From Clostridium sp. N3C (GTDB lineage: Bacteria > Bacillota > Clostridia > Clostridiales > Clostridiaceae), in contig NZ_FMJL01000040.1 in the NCBI RefSeq assembly GCF_900095445.1, forward strand, positions 1 through 36,668: DNA of 36,668 nucleotides, in the 5' to 3' direction. Below the pieces are notes generated by a model. It saw only the letters and a program-made list of their open reading frames with translations. It ran no database searches and was not told the DNA's origin. The translations under genes and the position numbers were made by a program. Every line of letters begins with the position of its first letter. The stretch's first letter is position 1. Of this stretch, positions 26,410-34,554 are shown piece by piece.

Positions 26410-27750
26410 ATGGACTATACTATAAAGGATTTGGAAAAATGGAATGATACTATTGAGGCCATAGCAAAGGAAAGTGGTTTAGATTATTATGAACAGGAAT
26501 TTGAAATAATTAGCTATAAAGATATGTTGGCTTATGAAGCTTATGTAGGTATGCCTTCTCGATACCCTCATTGGAGTTTCGGAAAGGCCTATGAAAAAAA
26601 TAAAACTATGTATCAATATAATCTTACAGGGTTACCTTACGAGATGGTTATCAACTCCGATCCTTGTTTAGCTTACCTTATGAAGGATAACACTTTGTTG
26701 CTTCAAATTCTTACTATGGCTCATGTTTATGGGCACAATGATTTTTTTAAAAATAACAGACTATTTGTAGAAGGTACTAGGGCAGATTATACTTTGGAAA
26801 TGTTCAAACTTCATGCAGACATTGTTAGAAGTTATATAAAGGATCCTAGTATAGGTTATGAAAATGTAGAAAGAATACTAGACGCCGCTCATGCTATAAA
26901 GTTACAAACTAGCAGAGTAATTGGAGAAAAGCGCAAAAGTCAGGAAGAGATAAAAAAAGAAATATTAGATTCACATAAACGAAAAGAGGATGAATTTAGC
27001 TTTCTATTTCCCTATAAAGAAGAAGAACTGCCAGATGTAAGTAAAATACCTTTAGAGCCAGAGGAAGATATTTTATACTTTATAATGAACTATGGTAATC
27101 TAGAGGAATGGGAAAAAGATTTAATACAAATTGTTCGTAAAGAAACGGCATATTTTATTCCTCAAATTGAGACAAAGATTATGAATGAAGGATGGGCCAG
27201 TTTTTGGCATTATAAAATCCTCAATAAGTTGGAGCTTGGAGATAAGCTTCATATAGAATTTATAAAAAGACATAACGATGTTATTGCTCCAGGCAAGGGA
27301 TGGCTGAATCCTTATTATATTGGTTTTAAAATATTTGAGTACCTAGATACTACCTATGGTAGCGATAAAATATTTGAGGTCAGAAAGTTAGAAAGAGATG
27401 CTTCTTTCATAAGAAGATACCTTACGGAAGAGCTATGTGAGGAGCTAAACCTATTTCAGTATGGTAAGAGTGGTAGTAACTATGTAATACAAGAAATATC
27501 CGACGAAACAGGTTGGACTGTTATCCGAAATAACTTATCTAACAACTGTGGCATGGGATCAGTACCTATAATTAGAGTAGTTGACGTGCAGAAAATAGAC
27601 AATACTTTAATCCTTGAACATGTTTTTGACGGCAGAGAGCTAGATTTGGAATATGCAAAAGCTACATTAAAATATGTAGCTAAGTTATGGGGAAGCGCCG
27701 TTAAATTGAGAACAAAGCAGTATAATGTAGAATTGATTTTAGTTAGCTAG
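26410..27750 (+). CDS. spoVR: SpoVR family protein
   Basis: A 446-residue SpoVR-family protein, implicated in spore cortex formation in B. subtilis. Signature segments are YPHWSFGKAYE near residue 55, AHVYGHNDFFKNN (about 108-120), NEGWASFWHYKIL and LNPYYIGFKIFEYL. The conserved His and Glu residues suggest a metal site, though the biochemical activity is unknown. It is the last gene of the prkA-yhbH-spoVR operon, 6 bp after yhbH, and is followed by a terminator. GAGGTGAGAAGG is the ribosome binding site. Confidence 0.95.
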   Translation: MDYTIKDLEKWNDTIEAIAKESGLDYYEQEFEIISYKDMLAYEAYVGMPSRYPHWSFGKAYEKNKTMYQYNLTGLPYEMVINSDPCLAYLMKDNTLLLQILTMAHVYGHNDFFKNNRLFVEGTRADYTLEMFKLHADIVRSYIKDPSIGYENVERILDAAHAIKLQTSRVIGEKRKSQEEIKKEILDSHKRKEDEFSFLFPYKEEELPDVSKIPLEPEEDILYFIMNYGNLEEWEKDLIQIVRKETAYFIPQIETKIMNEGWASFWHYKILNKLELGDKLHIEFIKRHNDVIAPGKGWLNPYYIGFKIFEYLDTTYGSDKIFEVRKLERDASFIRRYLTEELCEELNLFQYGKSGSNYVIQEISDETGWTVIRNNLSNNCGMGSVPIIRVVDVQKIDNTLILEHVFDGRELDLEYAKATLKYVAKLWGSAVKLRTKQYNVELILVS

Positions 27751-27809
27751 GAACAATTATTTTGCATAAGATTAATATAATATTAAAAAGTTTTAATAAT
27801 TTTAGGAAG

Positions 27810-27852
27810 GTTGATGGACTTAACAATAGGGGTTTTGTCCATCAACTTTTTA
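27810..27852 (+). terminator. Terminator of the prkA-yhbH-spoVR operon
   Basis: GTTGATGGAC (27810-27819) pairs perfectly with GTCCATCAAC (27837-27846), followed by TTTTT. Confidence 0.85.
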
Positions 27853-27897
27853 TAACATAGTCTTTTAATATTTTATTTAAAAGTAAATCTACTCAAG

Positions 27898-28452
27898 TTA
27901 CAGTGCTTTTTCATTTACACTATGAGATGATAATATATATTTATATGTGAATATGTAAAATCCATAGCCCAATAAAGCACCGGTTATATTTAAGATGATA
28001 TCATTTACATCAAATGTTTTTAAGTTAAACTTGACTATAAGAATCATTGCTAGCTGAATAAGCTCTACTAACAATGAAGTAATTGAAGCTATTGTGAATA
28101 TTTTCTTAAATGAACTTACTTTTTTAAATAGTGCTGGTAACAAGAAACCTAATGGAAAGAATAGAGCAATATTCCCTATTATTTGAATAGCAAATGCTCT
28201 TAATCCTTGATTCCACATTAAAATCATTGTTTTAAATGGAACTAAACATATATCTGGATTAAAGTTGGGATCAGGTATGTCCCATATAATAGGGAAAAAA
28301 ACTACACCTACAAAACGAACTATATATATGCCAAATGCTAAGCTAAATAGGGTGTTATATGAAAATAGTTTATCTTTTTTGATTAATTTAATTATAGCTG
28401 GAGAAATCAGTATAAAGAATATTAATTGCTCTACTATATCAAAGTGCCACAT
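27898..28452 (-). CDS. VanZ-like membrane protein
   Basis: A 184-residue protein with about five membrane helices. It matches the VanZ-like family: FLPLGFLLPALF-type segment (NIALFFPLGFLLPALFK), then SLLVELIQL and FDVNDIILNITGALLGYG, the usual VanZ order. VanZ confers low-level teicoplanin resistance in enterococci, but most family members have unknown roles. It starts 23 bp after the stop of the small secreted protein gene on the same strand, so the two form an operon. It ends near, and convergent with, spoVR. Confidence 0.82.
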   Translation of the reverse strand: MWHFDIVEQLIFFILISPAIIKLIKKDKLFSYNTLFSLAFGIYIVRFVGVVFFPIIWDIPDPNFNPDICLVPFKTMILMWNQGLRAFAIQIIGNIALFFPLGFLLPALFKKVSSFKKIFTIASITSLLVELIQLAMILIVKFNLKTFDVNDIILNITGALLGYGFYIFTYKYILSSHSVNEKAL

Positions 28453-28475
28453 ATTGCATCATCCTAACATACAGT

Positions 28476-28889
28476 TTATAGGCCATGGTTATGTACATAT
28501 CCGGAACCATAAAAATTTATTCCGCCATAGCTAGATTTACCATATAGGTAAAAGTAGTATTTGTCAGAATCGGTATCTACATTCCATTCCATATTTCTAG
28601 AAACTGACTTTGTTCCATAACTCTTATCTGGACCAGTTCTTTCTCTATATAAGGTAATGGTAAACTGAGAATAAGATCCGCTAACAGAATAGCTTAAATC
28701 TTGTACTGAAACCTTACCTTTAGTTAATTTGTAATATTTATTGTTTACACTTCCATCCAGCCAAGCTCCTTTAGTTCCTGCATCAAAGTCAAAGGTTAAT
28801 TTTACTCCGGTATCAGCATTGACTGATACACCAAAAAGCATAATAAAAAGTGAGATAGCAATAAAAATTGCAGAAAAATGTTTTTTCAT
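28476..28889 (-). CDS. Small secreted protein of unknown function
   Basis: A 137-residue exported protein. Residues 1-25 are a clear signal peptide (MKKH, hydrophobic core, cleavage near VNA-DT). The mature part, about 112 residues, has no Cys and alternates polar and aromatic residues as in a beta-sandwich (LTFDFDAG, KYYKLTKGKVSVQDL, YSQFTITLYRE, DKYYFYLYGKSS) and ends in GSGYVHNHGL. I do not recognise the family. The frame extends ten codons upstream, but AAAGGAGG lies between and fixes the ATG at 28889. It is co-directional with and directly upstream of a VanZ-like membrane gene, an arrangement that would suit a secreted effector with a membrane partner; this is inference. Confidence 0.75.
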   Translation of the reverse strand: MKKHFSAIFIAISLFIMLFGVSVNADTGVKLTFDFDAGTKGAWLDGSVNNKYYKLTKGKVSVQDLSYSVSGSYSQFTITLYRERTGPDKSYGTKSVSRNMEWNVDTDSDKYYFYLYGKSSYGGINFYGSGYVHNHGL

Positions 28890-29220
28890 TTCATTTCCTC
28901 CTTTTATATTATTATCCATAGATTTAATTGGATATATAATTTCAAAATCCTTCTTTTTTTGAAAAATATTTATTAATAAAATGTAAAAATTAAAAAGTTT
29001 ATAAAAAATATTTATATACTAAGAGATTTGGAGGAAAGATTTGGTGAGGGGAATATAATTAAACCACGACAATAAAAACGACAGCAATATTATAAAGCTT
29101 TTTTAAAATTGAAGATGATGTGATAGAATTAAAAAAGATATTAAAAAATAAGGTCTCTGGCAGGAGGATAAAATTAATTTTACTATAATAACATATAACA
29201 AAGATGATAAGGAGAAAAGC
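28890..29220. other. AT-rich intergenic region, little recognised
   Basis: It holds the divergent starts of the secreted-protein gene and the phosphatase gene. A frame at 29093-29188 reads KIEDDVIELKKILKNK without a start codon and could be a gene remnant, but it is short and unsupported. No clear hairpin or operator was seen. Confidence 0.3.
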
Positions 29221-29844
29221 ATGATTAGATTATATTTAGTAAGACATGGACAAACAGAGTGGAACCTAGAAGGACGAATGCAAGGTAATAAAGATTCGCC
29301 TTTGACAGAGCTAGGCCTTTACCAGGCAAAGCAGTTAGGAGAGAGTTTAAAGAATGTTAATATAGATCTTGTATATTCCAGTTCCAGTGAAAGAACAATG
29401 AACACTGCCAAAATTATTGTAGGCAATAGGAAAGTAGATATTATTCCTACGGCTCAGCTGAAAGAAATGAATTTTGGCTTTTGGGAAGGTATGACCTTTG
29501 AAGTTATAAAAGAGCAGTATCCAGATTTGTATCAGTGCTTTTGGAATACTCCTCACTTATTAAGTGATTTTCCAGGAGAAAGTTTTCAACAGTTGAAAAA
29601 TAGAGTTGTTGGCTTTGTTAATAAAATAATTGAAGAAAATGAAGGAAAGGATATCTTGATAGTAACTCACGGAATAGTATTAAAGATGTTAATCACTAAC
29701 TTTAAAGGATTAGAGATAAAAGATATTTTTCAGGGTGAAATATTAAAGCCCACTAGTTTAACGGTAGTAGAAGTAGAAAAGGATATTTATAATATTGTTA
29801 AATGTGGAGATACTGAGCATTACAACATAAAGGTAGAAGAATAA
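29221..29844 (+). CDS. Histidine phosphatase family protein (phosphoglycerate mutase-like)
   Basis: A 207-residue member of the histidine phosphatase superfamily. The catalytic motif LVRHGQTEWN puts the phospho-accepting His at position 9. Glu82 (KEMNFGFWEG) is the likely general acid and His150 (VTHG) the second conserved His. Members include cofactor-dependent mutases, CobC and broad phosphatases; the sequence alone does not choose between them. AAGGAG precedes the ATG. It is separated by 120 bp from the CPCC gene and may be monocistronic. Confidence 0.88.
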   Translation: MIRLYLVRHGQTEWNLEGRMQGNKDSPLTELGLYQAKQLGESLKNVNIDLVYSSSSERTMNTAKIIVGNRKVDIIPTAQLKEMNFGFWEGMTFEVIKEQYPDLYQCFWNTPHLLSDFPGESFQQLKNRVVGFVNKIIEENEGKDILIVTHGIVLKMLITNFKGLEIKDIFQGEILKPTSLTVVEVEKDIYNIVKCGDTEHYNIKVEE

Positions 29845-29964
29845 GGAAATTAAGACTTGAAATAGATATTCTAGCTAAGTTGTAAGTAAAGTTTAAAATT
29901 GCACTAATAAATACTTCCAGTTTTGTTAATAATAATATTATAACAAACAAGGGAGTGATTTGAC

Positions 29965-30234
29965 TTGACAAAGTTTGCATGTCCTTGCTGCGGTTATAAA
30001 ACATTAAATGAAGAACCACCAGGAACCTTTGAAATTTGCAGAGTATGTTTTTGGCAGGACGATGCGGCTCAGTATTATGATCCGGATTTTAAAGATGGGT
30101 TTAATGGCGTATCATTAAGGCAAGCTCAAAAGAACTTTTTAAAGTTCGGTGCATGTAAAAAGGATTCATTAAAATATGTTAGGCCTCCTCAAGAAGGAGA
30201 AGAGAGGGAGGAGGATTGGAGTCCCTTAAGTTAA
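29965..30234 (+). CDS. CPCC family Cys-rich protein
   Basis: An 89-residue protein beginning TKFACPCCGYKTL, with further Cys at ICRVCFW (Cys25, Cys28) and a late Cys in FGACKKD. The C-x-C-C plus C-x2-C pattern and the WQDDAAQYYDPDF segment define the CPCC family, thought to bind a metal such as zinc. Function is unknown. The start is TTG, supported by GGGAGTGA 6 bp upstream. A very strong hairpin follows the stop. Confidence 0.8.
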   Translation: MTKFACPCCGYKTLNEEPPGTFEICRVCFWQDDAAQYYDPDFKDGFNGVSLRQAQKNFLKFGACKKDSLKYVRPPQEGEEREEDWSPLS

Positions 30235-30241
30235 GAGGAGG

Positions 30242-30286
30242 ATTATTAAGTCCCGCTTCAACATTTATGAAGCGGGACTTAATAAT
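30242..30286 (+). terminator. Perfect 19-bp stem hairpin after the CPCC gene
   Basis: Bases 30242-30260 (ATTATTAAGTCCCGCTTCA) pair perfectly with 30268-30286 around a 7-nt loop. T residues after the stem are few, but the A/T-rich base of the stem can serve as the U tract. Confidence 0.75.
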
Positions 30287-30385
30287 TAGGTCAATAAGTA
30301 TTTTTAACATTCTTAGTATAGGTATGCTATAATTAACTAACATATATTCAAATCATCGAAAATATATTAAGGAGTTGATTTAAAA

Positions 30386-31087
30386 ATGTCCCATTGTGAA
30401 AAGAATTGTCACAAGTGTACAGGAAAATACTGTGTTTCTAAGGTTTATATATTTTCAACTCTTAAGCAAGAGGATTTTAAAAAAATATCAGAAATAATCG
30501 TAAGCCGTAAATATAAAAAGGGGCAAGTGCTTTTCTTTGAAGGGGATGTGGAAGATAAGCTTTATATAGTTAACAAGGGTAAAATTAAGGTTTATAGATA
30601 TAATAAAGAGGGCCGAGAACAAATTTTATATATTTTATCCGATGGTGAATTCATAGGGGATATGAGCTTATTAAAAAAGGGAAAGTTTCAATATAATGCA
30701 GAGGCGCTTGAAGATACATATATATGTACAATTGCCAAAGATGATTTTGATAAGATAATTACTCTAAATCCTGAAATCACTTTGAAAATAATGGAGGTCC
30801 TTCATGATCGTCTAATGGATTTAGAAAATTTAATACAGAACTTAAGTACAAAGGATGTAGAAGTTAGAATTGCTTCAATTCTTAAAACCTTTGCTCAAGA
30901 TTATGGAGTAAAAGGTGAAGAGGGGATAATCATTGACTTGCCACTAAACAGAGAGGAGATGGCAAACTATATTGGGGTAACGAGAGAAACTATAAGCCGA
31001 AAGCTTACCGCTCTCCAAGATGAAGATATAATAGAGCTTGTAGGCAATAAAAAGATTATAATCAAGGATTTAAGCTATATAGAGTAA
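30386..31087 (+). CDS. Crp/Fnr-family regulator with N-terminal Cys cluster
   Basis: A 233-residue regulator. Residues 1-17 carry four Cys (4, 8, 11, 16) in a CxxxCxxCxxxxC pattern, suited to binding an Fe-S cluster. A cyclic-nucleotide-binding-like domain follows (FEGDVEDKLYIVNKGKIKVYRY, GEFIGDMSLL), then a helix-turn-helix of Crp type (REEMANYIGVTRETISRKLTALQ). It probably senses O2 or NO and controls the adjacent fprA and ric-type genes, in whose shared upstream region palindromes occur. AAGGAG precedes the ATG. It is convergent with fprA. Confidence 0.88.
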   Translation: MSHCEKNCHKCTGKYCVSKVYIFSTLKQEDFKKISEIIVSRKYKKGQVLFFEGDVEDKLYIVNKGKIKVYRYNKEGREQILYILSDGEFIGDMSLLKKGKFQYNAEALEDTYICTIAKDDFDKIITLNPEITLKIMEVLHDRLMDLENLIQNLSTKDVEVRIASILKTFAQDYGVKGEEGIIIDLPLNREEMANYIGVTRETISRKLTALQDEDIIELVGNKKIIIKDLSYIE

Positions 31088-31103
31088 CTTATAAGCTAAA
31101 TAA

Positions 31104-31134
31104 AATGGACAATGGTTTTTTGCCATTGTCCATT
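31104..31134. terminator. Terminator between the regulator gene and fprA
   Basis: AATGGACAATGG (31104-31115) pairs perfectly with CCATTGTCCATT (31123-31134). The minus strand continues with TTTTATTT and the plus-strand side is A-rich, so it can act for both convergent genes, best for fprA. Confidence 0.75.
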
Positions 31135-31140
31135 AAAAAA

Positions 31141-32355
31141 CTATATTTTAGCAACAAATTGACCAACCTTCATGGCAGCTTGGGCTCTTTCGTCCTCACC
31201 GTAGAAATTAACCCTTAATGGTAGCTGAACCTCAGCTACTCCTGTAGTTTTAATAAGAGTGGAAGAATCTAAAACCGTAATATTACTGTTTTTTAGATAA
31301 TCATTAATTATTTCTATAGCTTCTCCGCTCCAGCCGTAGGATCCAAAGGCAAAGCCGTACTTACCGGATAGGTCTAGGGCAACGATTTTTTTAATGTAAT
31401 CTTCTATATTGCCAATCATGTCACCATATCTTGTAGAACTTCCTATGATTATTATGTCACTTTCCTTAGCTAGTTCTACAGCAGTTTCTATAGATGAAGT
31501 TTTAACGTTCAAAATGGTAGCTTCTATTCCAGATTCAGTAAGGCCTTCATAGATTTTATTTGCTATTTTGCCGGTATTGCCAGTCATAGTGCTATATAAA
31601 ATCATGGCCTTTTTGCTTTGAGAGCTTTTTTGGCTAAGGTCATCATATATGTCTATATAGTCTTTTACATTTTGTCTTAATATATATCCGTGAGAAGGAG
31701 CTATCATGTCTATTTCAATAGTACTTAGCTTCTTTAGCATATCTCTTACATAAGGTCTATGAGGACTCATAATTAATTGATAATAAACTTTAAAGTCTTC
31801 AATTATATTATTGCTTACTAAATCATTAAATAATTCATAGGTTGCTACATGGGAGCTAAAGATATCACAAGGATATAGGATCTTATCTTCCAAGCAGTAG
31901 GTTATCATAGTTTCCTCTGTATGTAGATAAGGAGTTTCGAAGAATTTTAAAGTTTTTCCACCTATATCTAAGGTATCACCATCTTTAACAATTAAAAATT
32001 CTTTATTATGAAGTTTGTACATTTCTATCAATAGTTCTTTTGCTATTTCTGTTGTAACAATAATGGCATTTTTAGCTTTGCTCATTAATGCTGGTAGGGC
32101 TCCAGAATGATCTGGCTCTACATGATTAATAACTACATATTTTAGGCTGTTTAAATCCATCATATTTGAAAGTTTTTTTACAAATTCTCCACCAAAGGAG
32201 ATATCTACTGTATCTATTAATGTAGGCATTTCTGTTTTTAAAAGATAGGAATTATAAGTTGTACCTTTTTCTAATATCAATCTATGAAAAGGAACAGGTC
32301 TGTCATCAACTTTACCAACCCAATAAGAATTTTCAGTTATTTTAATTTTATCCAT
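31141..32355 (-). CDS. FprA-type flavodiiron protein (O2/NO reductase)
   Basis: A 404-residue A-type flavoprotein. The N-terminal metallo-beta-lactamase-like domain has all di-iron ligands: His78-x-Glu80-x-Asp82-His83 (NHVEPDHSG), His145, Asp164 and His222. The C-terminal flavodoxin domain begins ILYSTMTGNTGKIA near residue 252 and binds FMN. These enzymes reduce O2 to water and/or NO to N2O and protect anaerobes. No rubredoxin or Hcp gene is adjacent. It is divergent from the RIC gene; a perfect palindrome overlaps its promoter. The start has TAGGAGG upstream. Confidence 0.93.
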   Translation of the reverse strand: MDKIKITENSYWVGKVDDRPVPFHRLILEKGTTYNSYLLKTEMPTLIDTVDISFGGEFVKKLSNMMDLNSLKYVVINHVEPDHSGALPALMSKAKNAIIVTTEIAKELLIEMYKLHNKEFLIVKDGDTLDIGGKTLKFFETPYLHTEETMITYCLEDKILYPCDIFSSHVATYELFNDLVSNNIIEDFKVYYQLIMSPHRPYVRDMLKKLSTIEIDMIAPSHGYILRQNVKDYIDIYDDLSQKSSQSKKAMILYSTMTGNTGKIANKIYEGLTESGIEATILNVKTSSIETAVELAKESDIIIIGSSTRYGDMIGNIEDYIKKIVALDLSGKYGFAFGSYGWSGEAIEIINDYLKNSNITVLDSSTLIKTTGVAEVQLPLRVNFYGEDERAQAAMKVGQFVAKI

Positions 32356-32422
32356 AATATAATCCTCCTAATTTTATTCATTTTCTTTGGCTTCTAATAA
32401 CTGTTGTCAGCCTTATGTGACC

Positions 32423-32449
32423 ATTATAGGACATATTCAAATATGTCAC
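32423..32449 (-). promoter_or_regulatory. fprA promoter overlapped by a perfect palindrome
   Basis: GACATATT-CA-AATATGTC at 32430-32447 is a perfect inverted repeat. On the minus strand TATAAT (32428-32423) lies immediately downstream, and GTGACA (32449-32444) can serve as a -35 with 15-bp spacing. The palindrome therefore fills the promoter spacer of fprA, the place for a repressor or a redox-sensing regulator. Confidence 0.55.
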
Positions 32450-32458
32450 TATGAGTAT

Positions 32459-32478
32459 AATCAATTTAAAATTTGATT
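32459..32478. promoter_or_regulatory. Second palindrome in the fprA-ric divergent region
   Basis: AATCAA and TTGATT form an inverted repeat around an A/T centre (32459-32478), closer to the ric-type gene. It could be an operator for that gene, or chance in AT-rich DNA. Confidence 0.25.
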
Positions 32479-32548
32479 GTAATCACAGAGTATTAGGTTA
32501 GTTTTGAATATAGTATAACCATAGAATAGAAAAGGGGAGGAATTTACT

Positions 32549-33268
32549 ATGGAAAATACATTTAATTTAAATAACAAAATTGGAGATATAGTTACAAAGT
32601 TTCCTAGGGCTATGGAAATATTTAAAAAGTATAAAATAGATTTCTGCTGCGGTGGAGATAGAGCTTTAGAACTGGCGGTCAAGGAAAATAAGCTAGATGG
32701 TAATAAAGTAGTAGAAGTGCTTAATGAGGAGTATAACACCTATGTAATAGAGGCTATATATGATAGGGATTGGACCATAGAACCCTATGACCAATTTATA
32801 GATTATGTTGTAAATAAACATCATGGATATTTAAATGAAATGTTACCTAAATTGAGTGAATTAACGACAAAGATACTAAGAGTTCACGGATCTAATCATC
32901 CAGAATTAAAGCTAGTGCATAAGCTATTGAACAGTTTAAAAATGGAGTTGGAGCAGCATTTGATAAAAGAAGAGGAACAGGTATTTCCTTTAGTGGTGGA
33001 CTATGAGAAAACTAAGAATATCCATACTTTAAGGAAGGCAGTTGAACAAATACAAGCCTTGGAAGATGAGCATGAAGGTGCCGGCAGCATATTAAAGAAA
33101 CTTAGAGAGGTAACAAATAACTATGAGCTTCCACAAGATGCTTGCACTAGTTATAGGCTTACCTACAAGCTTTTAATGGAAGTAGAGGATGACACTTTTA
33201 GACACATACATTTAGAGAATAACATAATGTTTCCTAGACTAGAGGAGGAAGTGAAAAACTTATACTAG
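32549..33268 (+). CDS. RIC/ScdA/YtfE-family di-iron repair protein
   Basis: A 239-residue protein for repair of iron-sulfur centres damaged by NO or oxidants. The N-terminal ScdA_N domain (DUF542) has IDFCCGGDRAL with Cys33-Cys34. The hemerythrin-like domain supplies His and Glu ligands in VNKHHGYLNEMLPKL, HLIKEEEQVFPL, LEDEHEGAGSIL and HIHLENNIMFPRLEEE. It is divergent from fprA and lies near a Cys-containing Crp/Fnr regulator, a coherent nitrosative-stress set. GGGGAGG precedes the ATG. Confidence 0.92.
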   Translation: MENTFNLNNKIGDIVTKFPRAMEIFKKYKIDFCCGGDRALELAVKENKLDGNKVVEVLNEEYNTYVIEAIYDRDWTIEPYDQFIDYVVNKHHGYLNEMLPKLSELTTKILRVHGSNHPELKLVHKLLNSLKMELEQHLIKEEEQVFPLVVDYEKTKNIHTLRKAVEQIQALEDEHEGAGSILKKLREVTNNYELPQDACTSYRLTYKLLMEVEDDTFRHIHLENNIMFPRLEEEVKNLY

Positions 33269-33283
33269 TTGAGAAAAGCAAAG

Positions 33284-33340
33284 AAGGACAACGGTAGTAA
33301 AAGTTTAAAAGTTTAAATTTTTGCTATCGTTGTCCTTTTT
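33284..33340 (+). terminator. Long terminator after the RIC-type gene
   Basis: A 26-bp stem with only three G-T pairs joins 33284-33309 and 33312-33337 (outer arms AAGGACAACG/CGTTGTCCTT), followed by T residues. Confidence 0.85.
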
Positions 33341-33374
33341 ATAAGCCTAAAGGTAACAGTATCTAAATGAAAGC

Positions 33375-33839
33375 TTACAAATTTTCCTTCATATATTCCT
33401 TAGTTTTTCTAACTATTTCTACTATATCCCAATAGGCTTTTATAGTTCCTTTAGCTACTATAGGTCTTCCAAGTGATACCAAGCCAAGCACTCTAGAACT
33501 TACTCCACCAATTCGCATAGTGTTATTTACAGAAGGAGAGGTGTCTGCTAAAAAGAGTCCTTTTAAGCTTCCGGTGGTAGCTTTATACAAGTCGCATATT
33601 GCAGGGATAACTAGATTAGCATTTCTACGACGACCTAGGGTATACACCTGTGCTCCAAATTCATCTTCTCCTATATAAATAAGCTTTCCTTTATCTGATT
33701 TTTGTATGTTATCGAAGGTAGGTAAGGCTATTATTTCTTCCATGCTAGGGGTACGGTTTATAGGAAGTTTGTTTATATGTATATTTGCTGCGGTGGCGGA
33801 TGAATGACAGCCGCCTACATCGTGATATATTACTATCAT
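33375..33839 (-). CDS. DUF3189 family protein
   Basis: A 154-residue protein of a Firmicutes family of unknown function (DUF3189). The N-terminus YHDVGGCHSSATAANIHINKLP carries a glycine-rich turn, and the C-terminal half has GRPIVAKGTIKAYWDIV. There is no signal peptide or membrane helix. TAGGAGTGA precedes the ATG. It is transcribed divergently from the DUF2935-like gene. No activity can be assigned. Confidence 0.75.
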   Translation of the reverse strand: MIVIYHDVGGCHSSATAANIHINKLPINRTPSMEEIIALPTFDNIQKSDKGKLIYIGEDEFGAQVYTLGRRRNANLVIPAICDLYKATTGSLKGLFLADTSPSVNNTMRIGGVSSRVLGLVSLGRPIVAKGTIKAYWDIVEIVRKTKEYMKENL

Positions 33840-34022
33840 AACTTATCACTCCTAAAAAGCAGGGGGTAGCATATTAATTTTCCTTTTATATAATTTGTAA
33901 AAATTAATAGTTCATATCTATATAAATAGTATTGCCAGAAAAAGTCCTCATATGCAAATCTTGTAGCAAAGAGATAAGTGGAGAATATATTATTACTGTG
34001 TATTTTTTAATGGAGGGGTAAG

Positions 34023-34451
34023 ATGTATTGCTTTACTTATGCTAGTAGCTATGATTGCGTATTTAATGAGCTGATTTTATGGAGTGATATATCTAGCGAA
34101 CATCCAATAGTGGCAAAAACCTTGGCTGATTTATCTGGTAAAAAACTTTCTAAAGATATAGAGGAGAAGTTGAATAGTTTTCAGAGGGATTTTGCTGACT
34201 TCAAAAAGAAGGTTGTTCAAACAAGGGAACAGCTTGTATACAATCAATATTATAGAAATGATATAGGAGGAGAGTTAAGAAAGTTAATCTCTGAATTTTT
34301 AATTATGGATGAAAAGTTTTTGAAGTTTATAGAGGAGCTGAAAAAAGTAGCACCAGAAGATAAGGTTTGGCAAACCCTAATGGGACATTTTATCGAAGAG
34401 CAAACCTTTATGAAAAAATTATTTGAAGATCTAAAGTTGCAGATGGATTAA
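34023..34451 (+). CDS. DUF2935-like helical protein (ferritin-like half)
   Basis: A 142-residue, entirely helical protein. FNELILWSDISSEHP (residues 14-28) and LMGHFIEEQTFMKKL (119-133) resemble the repeated motif of DUF2935 proteins, clostridial proteins proposed to have a ferritin-like bundle. Glu16, Glu26/His27, His122 and Glu125/126 could bind metal. Typical family members have two such units; this one has about one. GGAGGGG precedes the ATG and a strong terminator follows. The assignment is by motif memory and moderately sure. Confidence 0.6.
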   Translation: MYCFTYASSYDCVFNELILWSDISSEHPIVAKTLADLSGKKLSKDIEEKLNSFQRDFADFKKKVVQTREQLVYNQYYRNDIGGELRKLISEFLIMDEKFLKFIEELKKVAPEDKVWQTLMGHFIEEQTFMKKLFEDLKLQMD

Positions 34452-34452
34452 A

Positions 34453-34501
34453 ATAACAAGGCCAAGACAGATTAAGTATATATCTGCCTTGGCCTTGTTA
34501 T
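34453..34501 (+). terminator. Terminator after the DUF2935-like gene
   Basis: Bases 34453-34472 pair with 34482-34501 at 19 of 20 positions (core AACAAGGCCAAG/CTTGGCCTTGTT). The T tract is short. Confidence 0.75.
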
Positions 34502-34554
34502 AGGTATATAATTTTATAGCTAATTTAATAGATAGAGTAGGATGTAAATTGAAA

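Noticed and set aside
29093..29188. Lys/Ile-rich frame upstream of the phosphatase gene
   Set aside because: It has no start codon and is too short to separate from chance in AT-rich DNA; only mentioned as a possible remnant.
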